NCBI RefSeq assembly: GCF_902459465.1 | Contig: NC_047066.1 | Span: 21,827,047-21,891,046, forward strand | From: Asterias rubens | Taxonomy: Eukaryota > Echinodermata > Asteroidea > Forcipulatida > Asteriidae | Length of the DNA stretch: 64,000 bases | Direction of reading: 5' to 3' | In this document: positions 22,415 through 37,700 of the stretch, in pieces | Layout: every line of letters begins with the position of its first letter | Position numbering within the stretch: position 1 is the stretch's first letter | Notes under the pieces: model-generated | What the model was told of the DNA's origin: nothing | What the model saw: only the letters and a program-made list of their open reading frames with translations | Database searches by the model: none | Made by a program: the position numbers and the translations under genes

Positions 22415-22757
22415 TTAAACTTACACGATTTGAAGACAAGCCTGAGCCAGAGCCCAAGCCATGGCTTAAGAAAGGCCCCTGCACATGATGCATGCCAAAA
22501 ATTTTGTATTCTTCGGACAAGACTTAAGACAGCACTCTCAGGAATAACTTTGAATCAATGATTTTGCATTCTGCGAGTCAACTGATTTGTGGAATGCCTG
22601 TAGAGTATTAGCATTAGGGGGAAAACTCCATTAAAGAATTTCTGGAAAAGGAATTACATAGATATAACAGGTGTAAGCTGCAAGAGGAAGAGGATGTTTT
22701 TGTTAGCCTTTTTCTTTAATGGAGCATTCCTAGTATGGGGTTTGACTGTAAACTCCT

Positions 22758-25700
22758 TCACTGAAAACAAGTGACCAGCTGCTTTGCAGACTTGGCAATA
22801 TCGTAGGCTCTTGCGATGATCTCCGAGGTCAGGCCTTTGAGGTCAGGGGTCACGCTGGGGTCAGAGGGCACAGCGTTCTTGCACTCTGTGTGGAGGCGAG
22901 TGGCACTTGATACCAGGATACGTAGCGGTGATTTGACTGCTTCAGTCCGTAGCTTCTGAAAATGTCAAAAAAAAGAAGAAAAAAGGGTGTTATAGGTCGA
23001 CTCCGATGCGATCGGAAATTATCAGGGATCAAATTCATTAAGCTACTAAGCAGAAAATACTGCATGATACATTTCTTTGCTAAGCAAAACATTGAGTGGG
23101 GCACCAGTCACAACATTGTAAACTTCATTTAATTTTTGGCTGCTAACCTGTTTCTGTTAATCAATATTTTTAATGTTGTTGTGCTTACAGGCTTCATGAA
23201 ATTGGGCCAATGTTTTTAAGCAGAAAATTCAGCTTAGCAGCAGTCTTGGCCAAACTAGAAATGACCGTGGTACCAGTCACAGCAATGGTAACTATGGTAT
23301 TCTGGCTGGTTACCATTTTTTTATAAGTAAATGTTGCAGATCAAAGACAAGTTTTGGTGGCCGAGTAATTGCAGAGTGGGTTTGAATCCCAGCAAGACAC
23401 TTAAACAATCATAGATCTTATTTATTGACGATATCAAGCTACCATCTTAGGACGTTCTTTAGATGTTGGTGAACATAGTGCTGTTTGTACAAGAAAGTAG
23501 TAGTTTAGAATCAGAATCAGAATAATGCCAATTCTATTGAACTCACCTCTGGGAAGAGATTGGCCATTTCAGTCACGGCAGAGCGAATATTGTCAGAGCA
23601 TGATGCGAAGCTAAAAACAAGAACAAGTAGAAAAACAAATGCCACTTTACTACCAGTTTTTAATTTTATTTCATCTCATTTATTCTGGTAGTGAAGCCAA
23701 CAACTCTCAGAAAATTGAACCTAATCACTTTACTAGCCAAGAACCCAATGGCGAGAAGACGAGGAAGGAATATGACTTTTTGATGTTTCCTCTGTTGCTT
23801 TTTTCATCTTCTTTTCACGCCCTTTGAGCACCTTATTAGGTGGATATTGCACAACATAAATATTAGACGTTATCTCACAAGTGCGAGTGGAATACGGAAA
23901 AATATAGCGCTTCTGCGACACATATCCAGTCTTGCGTGCAACAGGCAAAGTTTAAAATTTCAGAATGTTATTTCGTGACAAACAGCATGCACGCGCACAA
24001 AGATTAGAATGTAATTTTTGCACTGTCTGTATGCCGATCGTGACGCATTGACACTCACAATACGCAGTGTGCAATATAAAAACTGGGAGTAGGTTATAGC
24101 TTTTTATACCACCCTCCAGTTCGAGCATCTGATTGGTGGATTAGTGCGTACTGGAAAATAATCCTTATTATTATTATTATTATTATTATTACAACAGAAT
24201 AATTACCTGTCCACTTTGCCTTCTGTTGCCATGGATAACAAAGTCTGTATCCTCTTGGTGATCCTGTCTGTGGCAGACACGATCTCCTCCAGCGTGGGTA
24301 CTTTATCAGGGTCTACCTCCCCGCCGCCATCGCTGCGTGGAGACAGCTCAGCCGTGGGGGAGCTAGAGGCTGCAGGGGACCCTGGGGTGTCTGTCGTGTC
24401 TGGCTGGCTTGGGCTGGGGAAACAATTCAACTATTAAATTATGGTTTCACTGAATAAACAATGAGCGTCAGTGTATTTAGTTTTTTCAAAAAAGTTGTAT
24501 CTTGCTCGTAAATGTTCTGTGCGATATCATTTAATGTAAGCGTTGTACTCAAATAATGGCATCGTATTTTTAAAACTCTATAAAAATAATAATATGACTT
24601 TCCATAGTTTGCCAGCCACCTTTTGGCAATAATCAGTGACCATGCAAACATGAGGTCATGTTGGTGTTTCCTTTACGATTTGACCTTTGACTGACCTTGG
24701 TTCTGCTAGTTGGGTCTGGGTGTTGTCGTAGTCACTTGCAGGTCTTTCCTCCTTCCCAGATGTATCCTCAGCCTGTGAGAACAAACATATAGTCATTGTT
24801 TTATGTCCTTTTTTGAGAGGTACAAGTAGTTATTTAATATTATAATAATAATATATTGGTTTGCGGTAACACCATGTGTGTATCTACTTGCCAGGTAGAG
24901 TTTGTTCTACGAGAAATGTCTTTCTTTATTCTACTGTCGCGGAGTAGATTTATTGGATGCTCGGGAGACTTCTCAGTTCTGAAAAGAACTGTCCTGCTTT
25001 TTTAACTACATTGTACTACCCGGGGGGAAGGTATAGAAAATTGGCTGGTACTACTACTTAAGCTTAAAGGATCGTAATTAACTGCACTACTGCAGAGTCA
25101 GTTCTTGAATTGGTCTCAACGTTTCGACTAGCTTGCTTTAGTCATCGTCAATAATATAATAGCCAGTTTTTATATAGCGCTTCTCACACCAGAAGGTCGT
25201 CTCAAAGCGCTTCCAACATTATTACCCCTGGTCACTGTGCAACAATTTATTTTCAGCTTAAACTGTTCTGCCATCTTGTCGCTTCTATTACGAATTTGTC
25301 TCGTTTCTTGTCTGTCTGGCTGTTTTTTTACAAGCTTATGCTTACCAAAACGGCCCTGTGCTCTTTTTATTTATTCATGTTTACTCTTACTTAAAGAAAT
25401 GTTTTGCTTTACTCCGTAATACATGTAACTGTTGTAATTCTTTTATGAGAGTATGGAAATAAATGTATCCTTGAATTGAAATTGAATTGAAATAATGCGC
25501 TACTTGGCTAAATCAATCACAAGAACCATCTCTGCCCTCACAGGTACCCATTTACCACTAGTGATGTCATGATGAAGAACAATTTAATGAAAATGAAATA
25601 AAATATAGAACAATTCCTACCTCAACGCCATCCCCGGCATCTGTGATCGGTGGGAGGTTAGCATTGACACTCCTCCCCTTCCCCTCAGCAGCGGCCGCCT

Positions 25701-28700
25701 CAGGGGCAGCAGCAACAGGCACGGCACACTCAGGCACGATAGAGAAGGGTTTAGAGCTGGATAGACGTGTATCAATCATAGACATTGGACGGCCAGAGAC
25801 CCTGGGAGAGCGGTTGACGTTACCGCCTTTTGGTTGGTAGCTTTCCAAGTCACGCGTCTTCTGTGGGAAGTCCATGTGACGCTGGATGGCACGGAACTGT
25901 TCATTTTCCTCTTTGAGTTTATCGACCTTGTTTAATAAAAGCATTCATTGTTTCTTGATTAGCCTTTTAGTCCAACTTTTTATTTATTTATTTTGCATGT
26001 AACTTGGCTCGTCTCAACCGCTCGGCCCCGACATGCCACCTTCATGGTATAATGTACACCAGGCTATTTCAGCTATTTATCTTCAAAGCTTAGTTCAGGA
26101 GTACAAAACAACCAGGAATCTGCGATCTTCAAATAAATCCCTTCTGACACCCCCCCCCAGTTATCAAAACCAAGTCGTACGGTTCCCGCTCGTACGGTTC
26201 CCGCAGCAGTTCAGTTATGGAACAGTCTTCCAGAGGTTGTTAAACAGGCTGAGACATCAGAACAATTCAAAACCCGGTTAAAAACATCTCTGTTTACTTT
26301 GTACAATAATTGTTGATTTCCTTTTACAGCGCATAGGGACCTCACAGTGATATGCGCTATATAAGAATGGTTTTATTATTATTATTATATTATTTTCTCA
26401 CCATTGACTGCAGCATATGGACATCTTGATTGAGATCTTTATTCATAGCCAGGAGCTGAGTCACCTTAGCCTCTGAGGAAGCCAGCTGCTTCTTGACTTG
26501 AAGGTACTCCTTAAGAGTAATATACTCCTCGGGAACATCTGAGCTCGCACTCTGCAAGAAAGCAAACATTTCATTTTGATTTATTTTATTGTTTCATAGC
26601 AGACATCTTAAGGGCAGTGGACACTACTCAAAATAATTATTAGCATAAAAACCTTACTTGGTAGTGAGTAATGGGGAGAGGTTGATAGTATTAAACATTC
26701 TGAGAAACGGCTCCCTCTGTAGTGACATAGTTTTCAAGAAAGAAGTAATTTTCTACGAATTTGATTTCGAGTGTTGAGGCAATACTATGATGAGTAGTCT
26801 ACCCTCAAGGAGATAAAAACACTATTGAGCATGGAATGTATGTACAATGTATAATAAAAGCAGAGCAGATTGTGTTGAGGCGAGACCACATGTACATGCG
26901 ACCCCATCTAGGCTCATAATGAGCTCACAGGAGGCTGACCATACACAGATGATCACAAGACTTCCACAGAGGATGTCTGGTGCCTTGTTCATTATTAGAT
27001 AATTTAGTGTTTTGAAGGTTGGATGGCTGTGAGGCTCTGGCTACTCACAGGAGATTGTGTCTGAGTTATTGGCTTGTGGATAAGGCTATGGCTAACGTGG
27101 TTTCTCCTTAAAGGCAGTGGACACTATTGGTAATCACTCAAAATAATTATCATCATAAAACCTTTCTTGATTACGAGTAATGGGGAGAGGTTGATGGTAT
27201 AAAACATTGTGAGAAACAGCTCCCTCTGAAGTGACGTAGTTTTCGAGAAAGAAGTAATTTTCCACGAATTTGATTTTGAGACCTCAAGTTTAGAATTTGA
27301 GGTCTCGAAATCAAGCATCAGAAAGCACACAACTTCGTGTGACAAGGGTGTTTTTTTTCTTTCATTATTATCTTGCAAATTCGACGACCGATTGAGCTAA
27401 AATTTTCACAGGTTTGTTATTTTATGCATATGTTGAGATACACCAACTGTAAAGACAAGTCTTTGACAATTACCAATAGTGTCCACTGTCTTTAGGAATG
27501 TTCAACAATGTGGGAAGCAAGTTTTGGAAAATTGGCCTAAGCATAGCATGCTCAAATGAAATGAGGCCGACTGAATGATTTACTTGGAGCTTATTTCCGA
27601 TTTTCTAAAACCCTTTGCCATCTGGGGCGATGTAAGCAATTTTATCTTCGTAGATCTTTTGTGGCCTTTGTGTCTTTTATACATATTTATATTTTTAACA
27701 CATTTATTGTAATGTCTGTAATTCAAATACAATTCGACGTTTTGCTGTGACTTGAAATGTTTTTAATAACCCCCCCCCCCAAAAAAAGAAGACTTTTGTG
27801 ACTTTGATCTTATTAGTACATGTTTACTATTTCCATTCATATCAGGCGCAATTTGCACTTATGGATCTGATGGGCTGGAGTAACTTGGAGCTTTTGTTAT
27901 ATGAGATTCCCATTAAAAATTTTACTTGATAACAACCTTTAGGCCAAAGTCACCAAACAAAAACACTCAAGAAAGTTGCATGTAACAATTGCCCTGCGTG
28001 ACAAGGCCTTCAAGGATTAAACCAAAATTGAAACTTTATGTATGAGTCTCCTAGATACCCAGACAACTGTAAATAAAAATCATGTCTACCTTCTTTGAAG
28101 AACCCTCAGAGGAACTTCTTGACATTGCTGGAGCCATCTCAACGCCAATAAACCATAACAAACAATATAATCCACAGACACAAAAGTTTACAGCAAGTCG
28201 TGTCCTTGCGGTCTAAACCCCAGAGTAAGCCAACGTCTTCTGAGACTGAGGTATACAATAATCTTCACGTGGCCGGCTTAAGAAACCAGTTAGTAATTAG
28301 CAGTGTCTGGAATAGAACAAGTCCAAAATACCCCAGGGACTCTTAACTAGAGGAAGTGGGACATCCACTGCTGCTGTAACCTGAGCATCTGACGTCATAC
28401 TCATAGGCTCGTGTATAGTGCCAGAGATCGGCGCTCCAGCCGGCGTGTACATTCACCTTTAAACTACATTCACTTCACAAAGCGATAATGCAGTCAAATT
28501 CTATGGTTGACGTGATAGGAGTGTACTGTTTGGGCATCTATGGAAAGCTCATGTCACTGTACATTTGTCCAATGATACCATTGTATCCAATGGAATCACT
28601 TGATCTGAGTAGCAGGTACATGTACCTGAAAGACAGGGGCCCAGCCTACAGCTGCTGCTGGTACCTTGTATGGACCCAGGGAAGGGGGTAGTTTTAGGAG

Positions 28701-31700
28701 GGACAATATTAAAGGCACTGGACACTATTGGTAATAAAAATAATTGTTAGCATAAAAACTTACTTGGTAACAAGCAATGGAGAGCTGGTTATAGTATAAA
28801 ACATTGTGAGGAACTTCTCCCTCAGAAGTAACGTAGTTTTTCGAGAACGAAGTAATTTTCCACTAAAATATTTGAATTTGATTTCGAGACCTCAGAATAA
28901 GATTTGGAGGTCCTGAAATCATGCACCTTAATCTCGCAAATTTTGGTTTGTGCTTAGCTAGTTTTTTTAAGTAAGCGGCTCTATGAAGTTAAGCCAAGGT
29001 GGCAGTGAGACAGAATAAACTTAGTATAAAAAATACAAAAATAAAATATTGATAACAAATGACAAATAATACTAAAAATGAACACACCCTTAATCTGTCC
29101 GACAAGAATGCCATAAAATTAATTAAAGCTTTCCTGGAGGTCATTATTTAACAAAATTATTGCACACCACTTTCTACAATATGCAAACAATAACTCCCAA
29201 AAATACTTTGGTGATACCAAAAAATCCTCTTTAATTAATAACATCCCGAAAAAATGACTGTGGTTTATGTTCGAAGATTTATCGGATACAGCAAGATAGT
29301 CTCCTTACATGGCTTTATTATGCAGGAAGTTTAAATTTTTCAATAAAGTGTAGGAGGGGGAGGGGGGTAGGGTTAGACTGGTCCCCTGTTTTTATCCGCA
29401 AGGATAAAGACAGGCACCGATGATATAATTTTAATAATAATTTGGGGGGCTAATCATCCTTACTCGCAGCTAGAGCTGAATTGCGAAGGGTGCGGCTACA
29501 ACGTGTTTGAGAAGCAGGCATGCAAGGGCGTCTTCAGCTGCCAGCCACATCAACCCATTATGACCACGGAGCACAGCTAGAGATTGAAAGGATTTGAATT
29601 TTTCCGAGGGAGGAAAATCAGATGGTCTGGAAAACCCGCGTGGCACAGCAGAGAACCAACGCACAACTCAACTCACATATGGCCCTGGCCAGGAATCGAA
29701 CCGGGGTCACCTTGGTGAGAGGCGAGCGCTTTACGCACAAGCCAACCGTGCAACCACATAATGAAATAAGTGGATAAATTTATCAGGCTTTCAATTTCTG
29801 TGTTCTGATTGGTCTGTTCTGAAGTGATGTAGTTTGTCAGCTACATGTTGTACACCAGGGCCAAATTTCATGGCTTTGCTTACCGCCGCATTCTCTGCTT
29901 ACCATTTTCCGCATTCTCTGAATTTCTGCGCTAACCATGTAAGCACAGAATGCCTAGTAACATGGAGTACACACGCGCAGAAGCCAAAATTCCCTGCTAA
30001 CCCGTGAAACATGCTTGACGTACATGTAAGCACTTGATTCCCTGCTTCGGCAAGTGCCGATTCTTTGCCATTGAGTAAGCAGAGCCAGGAAAATGAGCCT
30101 AGCTGTAAAAATGTGCTTTAAATCGTCCGCTGAGGCATGTGCATAATGTGATAAACCTTTTTGAGGTATGGCGGATGTGATACGCGCGCGTCACACGCCG
30201 CAACTGATGCCACGCTCACCGTGTTGGGTGTCATTAGGTTAACGTGTAAACGTCGCGTTGCCTAAAATGCGCACTTCACTGAATAACATGCGTTCTATTT
30301 CTATGGTCAATACGCACAAATTTACCACAACTTTACAGTGTTGTAGCATTGTGTCCGCCATACCTCAAAAAGGCTTATACAGTGAAATGTGTGTGCGCGT
30401 ATAAATGGATGTGAGGTCAAAGGTCAACTAGCAGGATCCTGCCAGGTGCTCAAGGCATTATTACCAAATAATTTATTCTTTTTTTAATAAAAACAAAACA
30501 AAACAAACACTCACCTGTGATTTCGATCCCTCCCTAAGAAAAATGCCAGATTTGGCCCTTCCCTGGTCCCCATCATCATCATCATCTGATGCAACACTGT
30601 CGTACACCGGCTCATTATCGTCCAAGAAAACATTAATGTTATTGAGAGGTGGTTTCTCATGGAGAGGCGGAGGGGGGGCTCGGTGGATTTCAACGGTTTC
30701 TAAAAAGCAAAGATATAAAGGGTGCGTTCAATCAACTCAGACCAATTATTATTATTATTATTATTTTATTTGCCATAACAGTACAAAACATAATACATTG
30801 ACAATATACCCCGAGATGGGCAAGGGACAACAAAAGCAAATACATACTATGATCCGTAGATCTGTTGCCCCACATCTAGGGGTACACAATAAAATTAATA
30901 CACATGGAAAGTTTTACGTCTGTAAAACCAATAACTGTAGATAAAGACAGGAGACCAGGCTACATGAGTCAAACTGGCAGTAGACAGGTACCTGCTACTC
31001 AGATCCAGTGATTCCATTGGATACAATGATATCATTGGATAAACGAGCTTTCCATAGACACCCAAACAGTACACTCCTATCACGTCCGCCATAGAATTTG
31101 ACCGCATATCTCTATGTGAAATGAATGTAGGTCAAAGGTACATGTACACGCCGGCTGGAGGCCGGTCTCTGGCATTATTCAGGAGCCTCGTAGTATAACG
31201 TCAGATGTTCAGGTAACACTGCAGTGTTCTTTACCTTTGTCAATAGAGGGCCGTGTGAGTGAGAGGGTACCCTGTTGTCTCCGCTTTGCCTCTTTAAGAA
31301 TGTCGATGATGAGGGTAGCAAACTCTCTAGCGCTGAATCGAGCTAGTTTCTGGCGGCCCTGGTTTGGTTGGAGATAGATAAACAAATTATAAGTCGATTT
31401 CAAAAGAAGGGTTTCCCGCATTGGAAACCCATGGCCAAAACTTCATAAAAATACTAACAGTCCCTTCCCTTCACCCCCCCCCCCTTTTTGTCCCCCTATT
31501 CATTGTTTACCCCCTGCTTTTTTATGTATGCTTTCTAACCCCATTCATGTATTTCCACTTCACTGCTTATGTTTCACTTAGTTACCTGTTCATGTTTGTT
31601 GTGTTGTCATTGAGCCTTCGAGAAAGACTCTGCTAGGGTCGAAACGTCAGGCCATTAACTATTTTTTGCAAAAATACTAACAAACAGCACTTACAAAGTG

Positions 31701-34700
31701 CACTTAGCAGTATCTGACACAAAATACTATTCAAGGGTGCCGGTTCACAAAGACAATGTCAAAAGTCCAGGATTTAGAACCATAGACCAGGGGTGCATTC
31801 CACTTGCGTAAACATATTGCGACCCTTCCGCACTACGTGATGTCAATATGGCAGCACCCTGAATCGAAGATGGTGACACCCTTAAGTCAGGACTATGTCT
31901 TGACTATGTCTTGAGCCTTAGATCTCAAGGGTTTCTCTCAAGATCCTTGCTGTACTATTATTATCAAAATCGAAAAAGGGTTTACAGTACCTGGTTTCTT
32001 GTGGAAGACAGTTCTGGGTTCAGTGGCAGGAAAGGAACCGTTTTATCAGCCCCAATAAAATTGGGTTTCTGTAATGATGACCAAACTGCATAAAAACAGA
32101 AAACAAGTAAATAGCTCATGAATATACACAGAAGATTTAACAGCAAGTCAAATTCTTTATACTTAAATAAATAAGTCTCTGACTTACTGGAGTCCAGTTC
32201 TCGTCTGTCCACTTCGTCATATACATCCATCGCTAACTCCTCAAACAGATGATTGCTCAGCTGTAAGGCAGACAAGAAATATCAAAATCATCAAATGAAG
32301 AGGGCAAACTTAAAACTGAAAATAAAGTGAAATCAAATTGTATTGAAAAGGATCAGCCATAGAAAAGGATTTGACCCCGAGAGATTTCGAAGCAGTAGGA
32401 ATAGACAGAAGATGTTTATCATCAGAGGGTCGGAGTCCCACTCTGTCTCGTTGAGTCTAAATCTGGGGTGTCGTGGCGGAGCGGATAAGAGGACCGAACT
32501 CAAGCTCTGGTGTTTCTGTTCAGCAGAGTGTGGGTTTGAATCCCGGTCATGACACTTGGGTCCTTGAGCAAGACACTTAACCATAAGCTTCTCTCCACCC
32601 AGGGGTCAATGGGTACCTGTGAGTGCAGAGATGGTTTTTGTGGTTGGTTTAATGGGTACCTGTGAGTGCAGAGATGGTTCTTGTGGTTGGTTTAGTTTAG
32701 TGCGCTACATATTTGGCACCACATGCTGTATACTCCCACCAGGGAGCTGAGATGGTTAAAGGAATGATTTAAGGCCCAATGACCAGGGGTAATAATGTTG
32801 AAGCGCCATGAGCGTCACTATGTGACGGATCTGAGCTCTTTATAAGAAACCACTATTATTAAATCTCTGGATCTGAACCTCGACTCTAAATGTTTCAACT
32901 TACAGCTTGGAGTTTCTTCCTGGCCAGTTCAGCAGCTTCAGATCGATCCAGCGAGCTGTCAGCCATCTCTGGGATTAGGAAGTGTTGGCCTCCAAGGTGG
33001 TCTGAAAGATCAAAAACCAACACTTAATACTAATATTGAGTCTCCTGATGATGACTAGAGCAAGCTAGACGAATCATTGAGACTAATTCAGAACTCAATC
33101 TGCGGTAGTGAAGTTAAAAACCATCCACTATAAGCTAAAGTAGTAGTCCCGGCCGATTTTCTACGTTCCGCCCAGGTAGTAGTTAAAAGGCAGGACAGTT
33201 CTTTTAAGATATGAGAAGTCTCCTGAATTCCAAAAATTTTACTGCGCGTTAGTAGAATATAAAGCAAGACAGTTCTCTAGAGAACAAAACTTAGGCTGGA
33301 CTAAGGCTAGGGCTGGAGCTCTGAGGCTTGGCTTGAGGCTGGGACTCAAAGCGCATAGGTACTTCTCTGTGATTGTGGTATGCGCTCTACAAAAATGGTT
33401 CATTATTATTATGGCTGGGGTTCAACTTGAGGGTGGACTAAGGATGGGGTTGCAGTTTGGCTTGAGGCTGAGACCAAGAGAGGGGCTGGCATAAGGCTGG
33501 GGTTCGACCCGAGGCTTGGGCTTGGCTTGATGCTGGGACTAAGGCACAGGCTGGGGTCTGGCTTTAAGCTGGGAGCAAGGCTAGGGTTCAACTTGTGGAT
33601 GGACTAAGGCACAGGCTTGGGTCTGGCTTTACGCTGGGAGCAAGGCTAGGGTTCAACTTGAGGATGGACTAAGGCACAGGCTGGGGTCTGGCTTTACGCT
33701 GGGAGCAAGGCTAGGGTTCAACTTGTGGATGGACTAAGGCACAGGCTGGGGTCTGGCTTTAAGCTGGGAGCAAGGCTAGGGTTCAACTTGAGGATGGACT
33801 AAGGCACAGGCTGGGGTCTGGCTTTACGCTGGGAGCAAGGCTAGGGTTCAACTTGAGGATGGACTAAGGCACAGGCTGGGGTCTGGCTTTAAGCTGGGAG
33901 CAAGGCTAGGGTTCAACTTGAGGATGGACTAAGGCACAGGCTGGGGTCTGGCTTTACGCTGGGAGCAAGGCTAGGGTTCAACTTGAGGATGAACTAAGGC
34001 ACAGGCTGGGGTCTGGCTTTACGCTGGGAGCAAGGCTATGGCTGGGGTTCAACTTGAGGATGGACTAAGGCACAGGCTGTATTTTGGCTTGAGGCTGGGA
34101 CGAAGGCAGGGGCTCGGCTTGAGGATGGGAAATGCAGGGGTTTAGGGCCGCTTTGAGGCTGGGACCAAAACTGGTATTGGGGCTTGAGCTCGGGGTTTTA
34201 GTTACAAACCATAAAAGATCTGTATCTGGACAATGTGTAAATTGATTATGAGTCTTACCTGGTCTCTTACTGCATACAAAGAAAGTCAGCCTGTCAGTGA
34301 GTTCATATTGACACTGCACAAGACGCTCTGCTAGCTCAAGATGACCCTCCTCTCTAAGGTAAACAAACAAATATCTTTGTCATTAACCTTCTTAGGGTCT
34401 GATCATTCAATATCACCCCAAGGTTTTGATTGATAGATACATTACATACTACCCTAGGGTCAAGTTTGCGCAAGGATAAATGGCTAACAAGGTACTCAAG
34501 GCGCTGAGTATATACAAACTTTCAGAAAGTTTCTGAGACCCAATTATGTAGCACCTTATTAGGGTTTACAAGTTGCTACGGCGCATTCAGCAGCCACAGC
34601 CAGGAACACTGGGGCGAACCCCTTCACTTTTTGATAAGTGCACTGGGTTCTTTTACATGCGTTACACATCACATGGGACCAACGGCTTTACATCCCATCC

Positions 34701-37700
34701 GAAGCAATGGTTAAGCGTCTTGCCTAAGGACACAAGTGTCACGGCTGGGGATTCCAGCCCACACTCCGCTGAGCAGAAAAGACCAGAGTTTTATTTCGCT
34801 GCTCTTAACCGCTCGGCCACGACATTTCCAGAATAAACAAACTTAAAATGCTCTCAAGGCAAAAGCCCCCTCCCCCATTTGGTGAGGATGACCCTGCCCA
34901 TCCACCCTTTTTCCTTGGCACTGTACTCACTTTGCTAAATCTGCCGGTGTCTGTCCATTACTGTCCATGGCCCCCGGGTCTGCACCATATGCCATAAGGA
35001 GCTCACTCTGTAAGCTCTGCCCTGCGTTGCTTGCAACATGTAACGGTGTGTTCCCTTTTTCCTACCATACAATCATTTAAAAGATGGGTCAAATATAAAA
35101 TACATAGTCTCTTGACGATGACTAGAGCAAGCTTGTCGAAACGTTCAGACCATTTAGGCCTCCCGTTAAGAGGGAGCTATTTCTCACAATGTTTAAATTT
35201 TCAACAGCTCTCCATTGCTGGCTACCAAGCACATAGTAAGTTTTTATGCCAACAATTATATTTAGTAATTATCAATAGTATTCAGTGCCTTTAAAGGAAC
35301 ACGTTGCCTTGGATCGGTCGAGTTGGTCTATAAAAAGCGTTTTTAATAAAATGCATATGGGTAGAAAAGATGTTTTAAAAGTAGAATACAATGATCCACA
35401 CAAGTTTGCCTCAAAATTGCGTTGTTTTCCATTTACTGTGCGAACTAACACGGTCGGCCTTTTATGGGAGTCAAAATTTGACTCCCATAAATGGCCGACC
35501 GTGTAAGTCGACGAGGTAAAAGGAAAACCGTGCAATTTCGAGGCATGTTTGTGTGGATCATTGTATTCTACTTTTACAACATCTTTCTACCCATATGCAT
35601 TTTATAAAAAACGGTTACAAGCGCTTTTCAAAGACCAACTCGACCGATCCAAGGCAACGTATTCCTTTAAGTTTGTGTTTGTAATGCAAAAAAATTCTGC
35701 AACTTACCACATGGTAGAAGTTTGCTTGAGCACCGAGTGATAGCAGCCTTAAACAGGTCTCAAGATTACCTGTTCTTACACTTGAGTGAAGTTGCTGCCA
35801 AAGAAAAATCAATAAAAATTAATTAATTATAATAATATAATATTAACAAATTCTTATATAGCGCATTTCACAATAACCGTCTCAATGCGCTTTACGATAG
35901 TACTCTGGTCATTGGGCCAATAACATCCCCTTAATCTTTCTCAGCTCCCTGGGGAGTATACAACCTGGGCAACCATAGCGCTCCAAAGGCTTTTTCATAC
36001 ACAAAAACAACCTGTACCCTCGCAGGTACCCATTTATACCCATGGGTGAAGAGAAGCAATTATAGTAAAGTATCTTGGTCAAAGACACAAGTGCCACAAC
36101 TGAGACCTGAACCCACACACCAATGACTTAACCACCAGAACTTGATTTTGATGCTTTTAATCACGCTGCCATGACACCCTGTTAAAACAGAACCAAATCC
36201 TTCAGACTCAAACTCACGACGTGTCACATAAATAAAGCAAAATCCACTTCACATTTTTGGGACCCTTTCGGCGAGGTTAAAAAATGGAGACAGGTTTGTT
36301 GAATTTGAAACATTGCATGGTGGAAATAAAATATGGAAAGATTTGCGGTAACACCATGTAATGACTATCTCTAAATGAGTTGGGGTGGTTCTGAAAAGAA
36401 CCGTTGGTTTCAACTCAACGTTTCGATCAGTATGCTCTGATTGTCTTCTGGAGAAAGCTGGACTCTGATGCTGCATGCTGCTTAAGTACTGTGGATGCAG
36501 ATCAGCTTGGTGATGCACGAAGTCGTGAGACAGGTTTACGATCTACCAGCTAAGGTGTATTCTACTTACTTTACTAAGGTCTTTCACATTGGAACCGTCT
36601 TCATCCTTCAGTCGATGAACAAAGTCAAGTCTCTGATACTTGGCCCGAATGAACTCTGATTTAGAAGGGCTAGAGAACAAAACAAATCAATACCTCTTGC
36701 TTACTAAATGTCCTTACAACAAAATCACAAGGAAATTTGGTTAGTAATCCTGTTTTTATCAAGGAAGAAATTTCATGCTGAAGCAAATTTTTGTGCTTAG
36801 CAGCTCTATGAAATTGGGCCAGGAGCTTAAAATTCTTTGGGTGGAATTTCTACAAGGTCAATTCAATACAAATCACGCAAACTAATACAGAGGAAATCCA
36901 CAATTAGGGACAGCGAGTATTAAAGGCAGTGGACACTATTGGTAATTGTCAAAGACTAGCCTTCACAGTTGCTGTATCTCAACATATGCATAAAATAACA
37001 AACCTGTGAAAATTTGAGCTCAATCGGTCATCAAAGTTGCGAGATAATAATGAAAGAAGAAAATACCCTAGTCATACGAAGTGTGCGTTTAGATGGTTGA
37101 TTTCGAGACCTCAAGTTCTAAACTTGAGGTCTCGAAATCAAATTCGTGGAAAATTACTTCTATCTCGAAAACTACTCCACTTCAGAGGGAGCCGTTTCTC
37201 ACAATGTTTTATACTGCCAACCTACCCCCATTACTCTTTACCAAGTGAGGTTTAATGCTAATAATTATTTTGAGTTATTACCAATAGTGTCCACTGCCTT
37301 TAAGTCCACATGGCAACATGGTGGGCGGATGGGCCTGTTAAACTGAGATAAACACGTTGCCATGAGCACTTGATTGTGAACTTCAAAACAATTTTCTTGA
37401 GTAAGTAGATCCGTGACCCTGACCTACATGTAAGGTCAAAAATCCTTCTTTATCCCCGATGCAAATTTAACATCTATTATATCGTTGCGGTACCCGCTGC
37501 CAAAACATAGGATTCAAACTGCCTCTAGCTGCCGGGCAACCTCGGTAGTCTAGTTGGTAAGACACTGCTCTAGAATTGCAAGGGTCGTGGGTTCGAATCC
37601 CACCCGAGTAACATGCCTGTGATATTTTTTTCACAGGACTCGGGAAAGTACTGAGTATACAGTGCTAACACATATCGGTGTATGGGTAAAAACCAAAATT

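Larger units (their letters stand above)
19896..22757. other. Intergenic region between convergent ZMAT5 and GIT
   Basis: No coding exon recognised. It contains a 150-bp foldback at 20,303-20,455, a family B MITE at 20,583-20,834, fragments of a repeat reading CTTAGGACTTGGG / GTGAAATC, a CTTAGCAG-rich repeat (21,450-21,690) and a family A MITE at 22,037-22,414. Candidate minus-strand poly(A) motifs for GIT (ATTAAA form) lie near 22,715-22,720, about 40 bp past its stop codon. Confidence 0.6.

Noticed and set aside
33409..34080. CRISPR-like array or repeat protein at the 65-bp repeats
   Set aside because: Units are contiguous with no unique spacers, the genome is eukaryotic, and no splice sites make the frame part of GIT.
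37540..37612. Functional tRNA gene
   Set aside because: A and B boxes are good but acceptor and anticodon stems do not pair properly, and the sequence recurs with the same 3' body, so it is a SINE.
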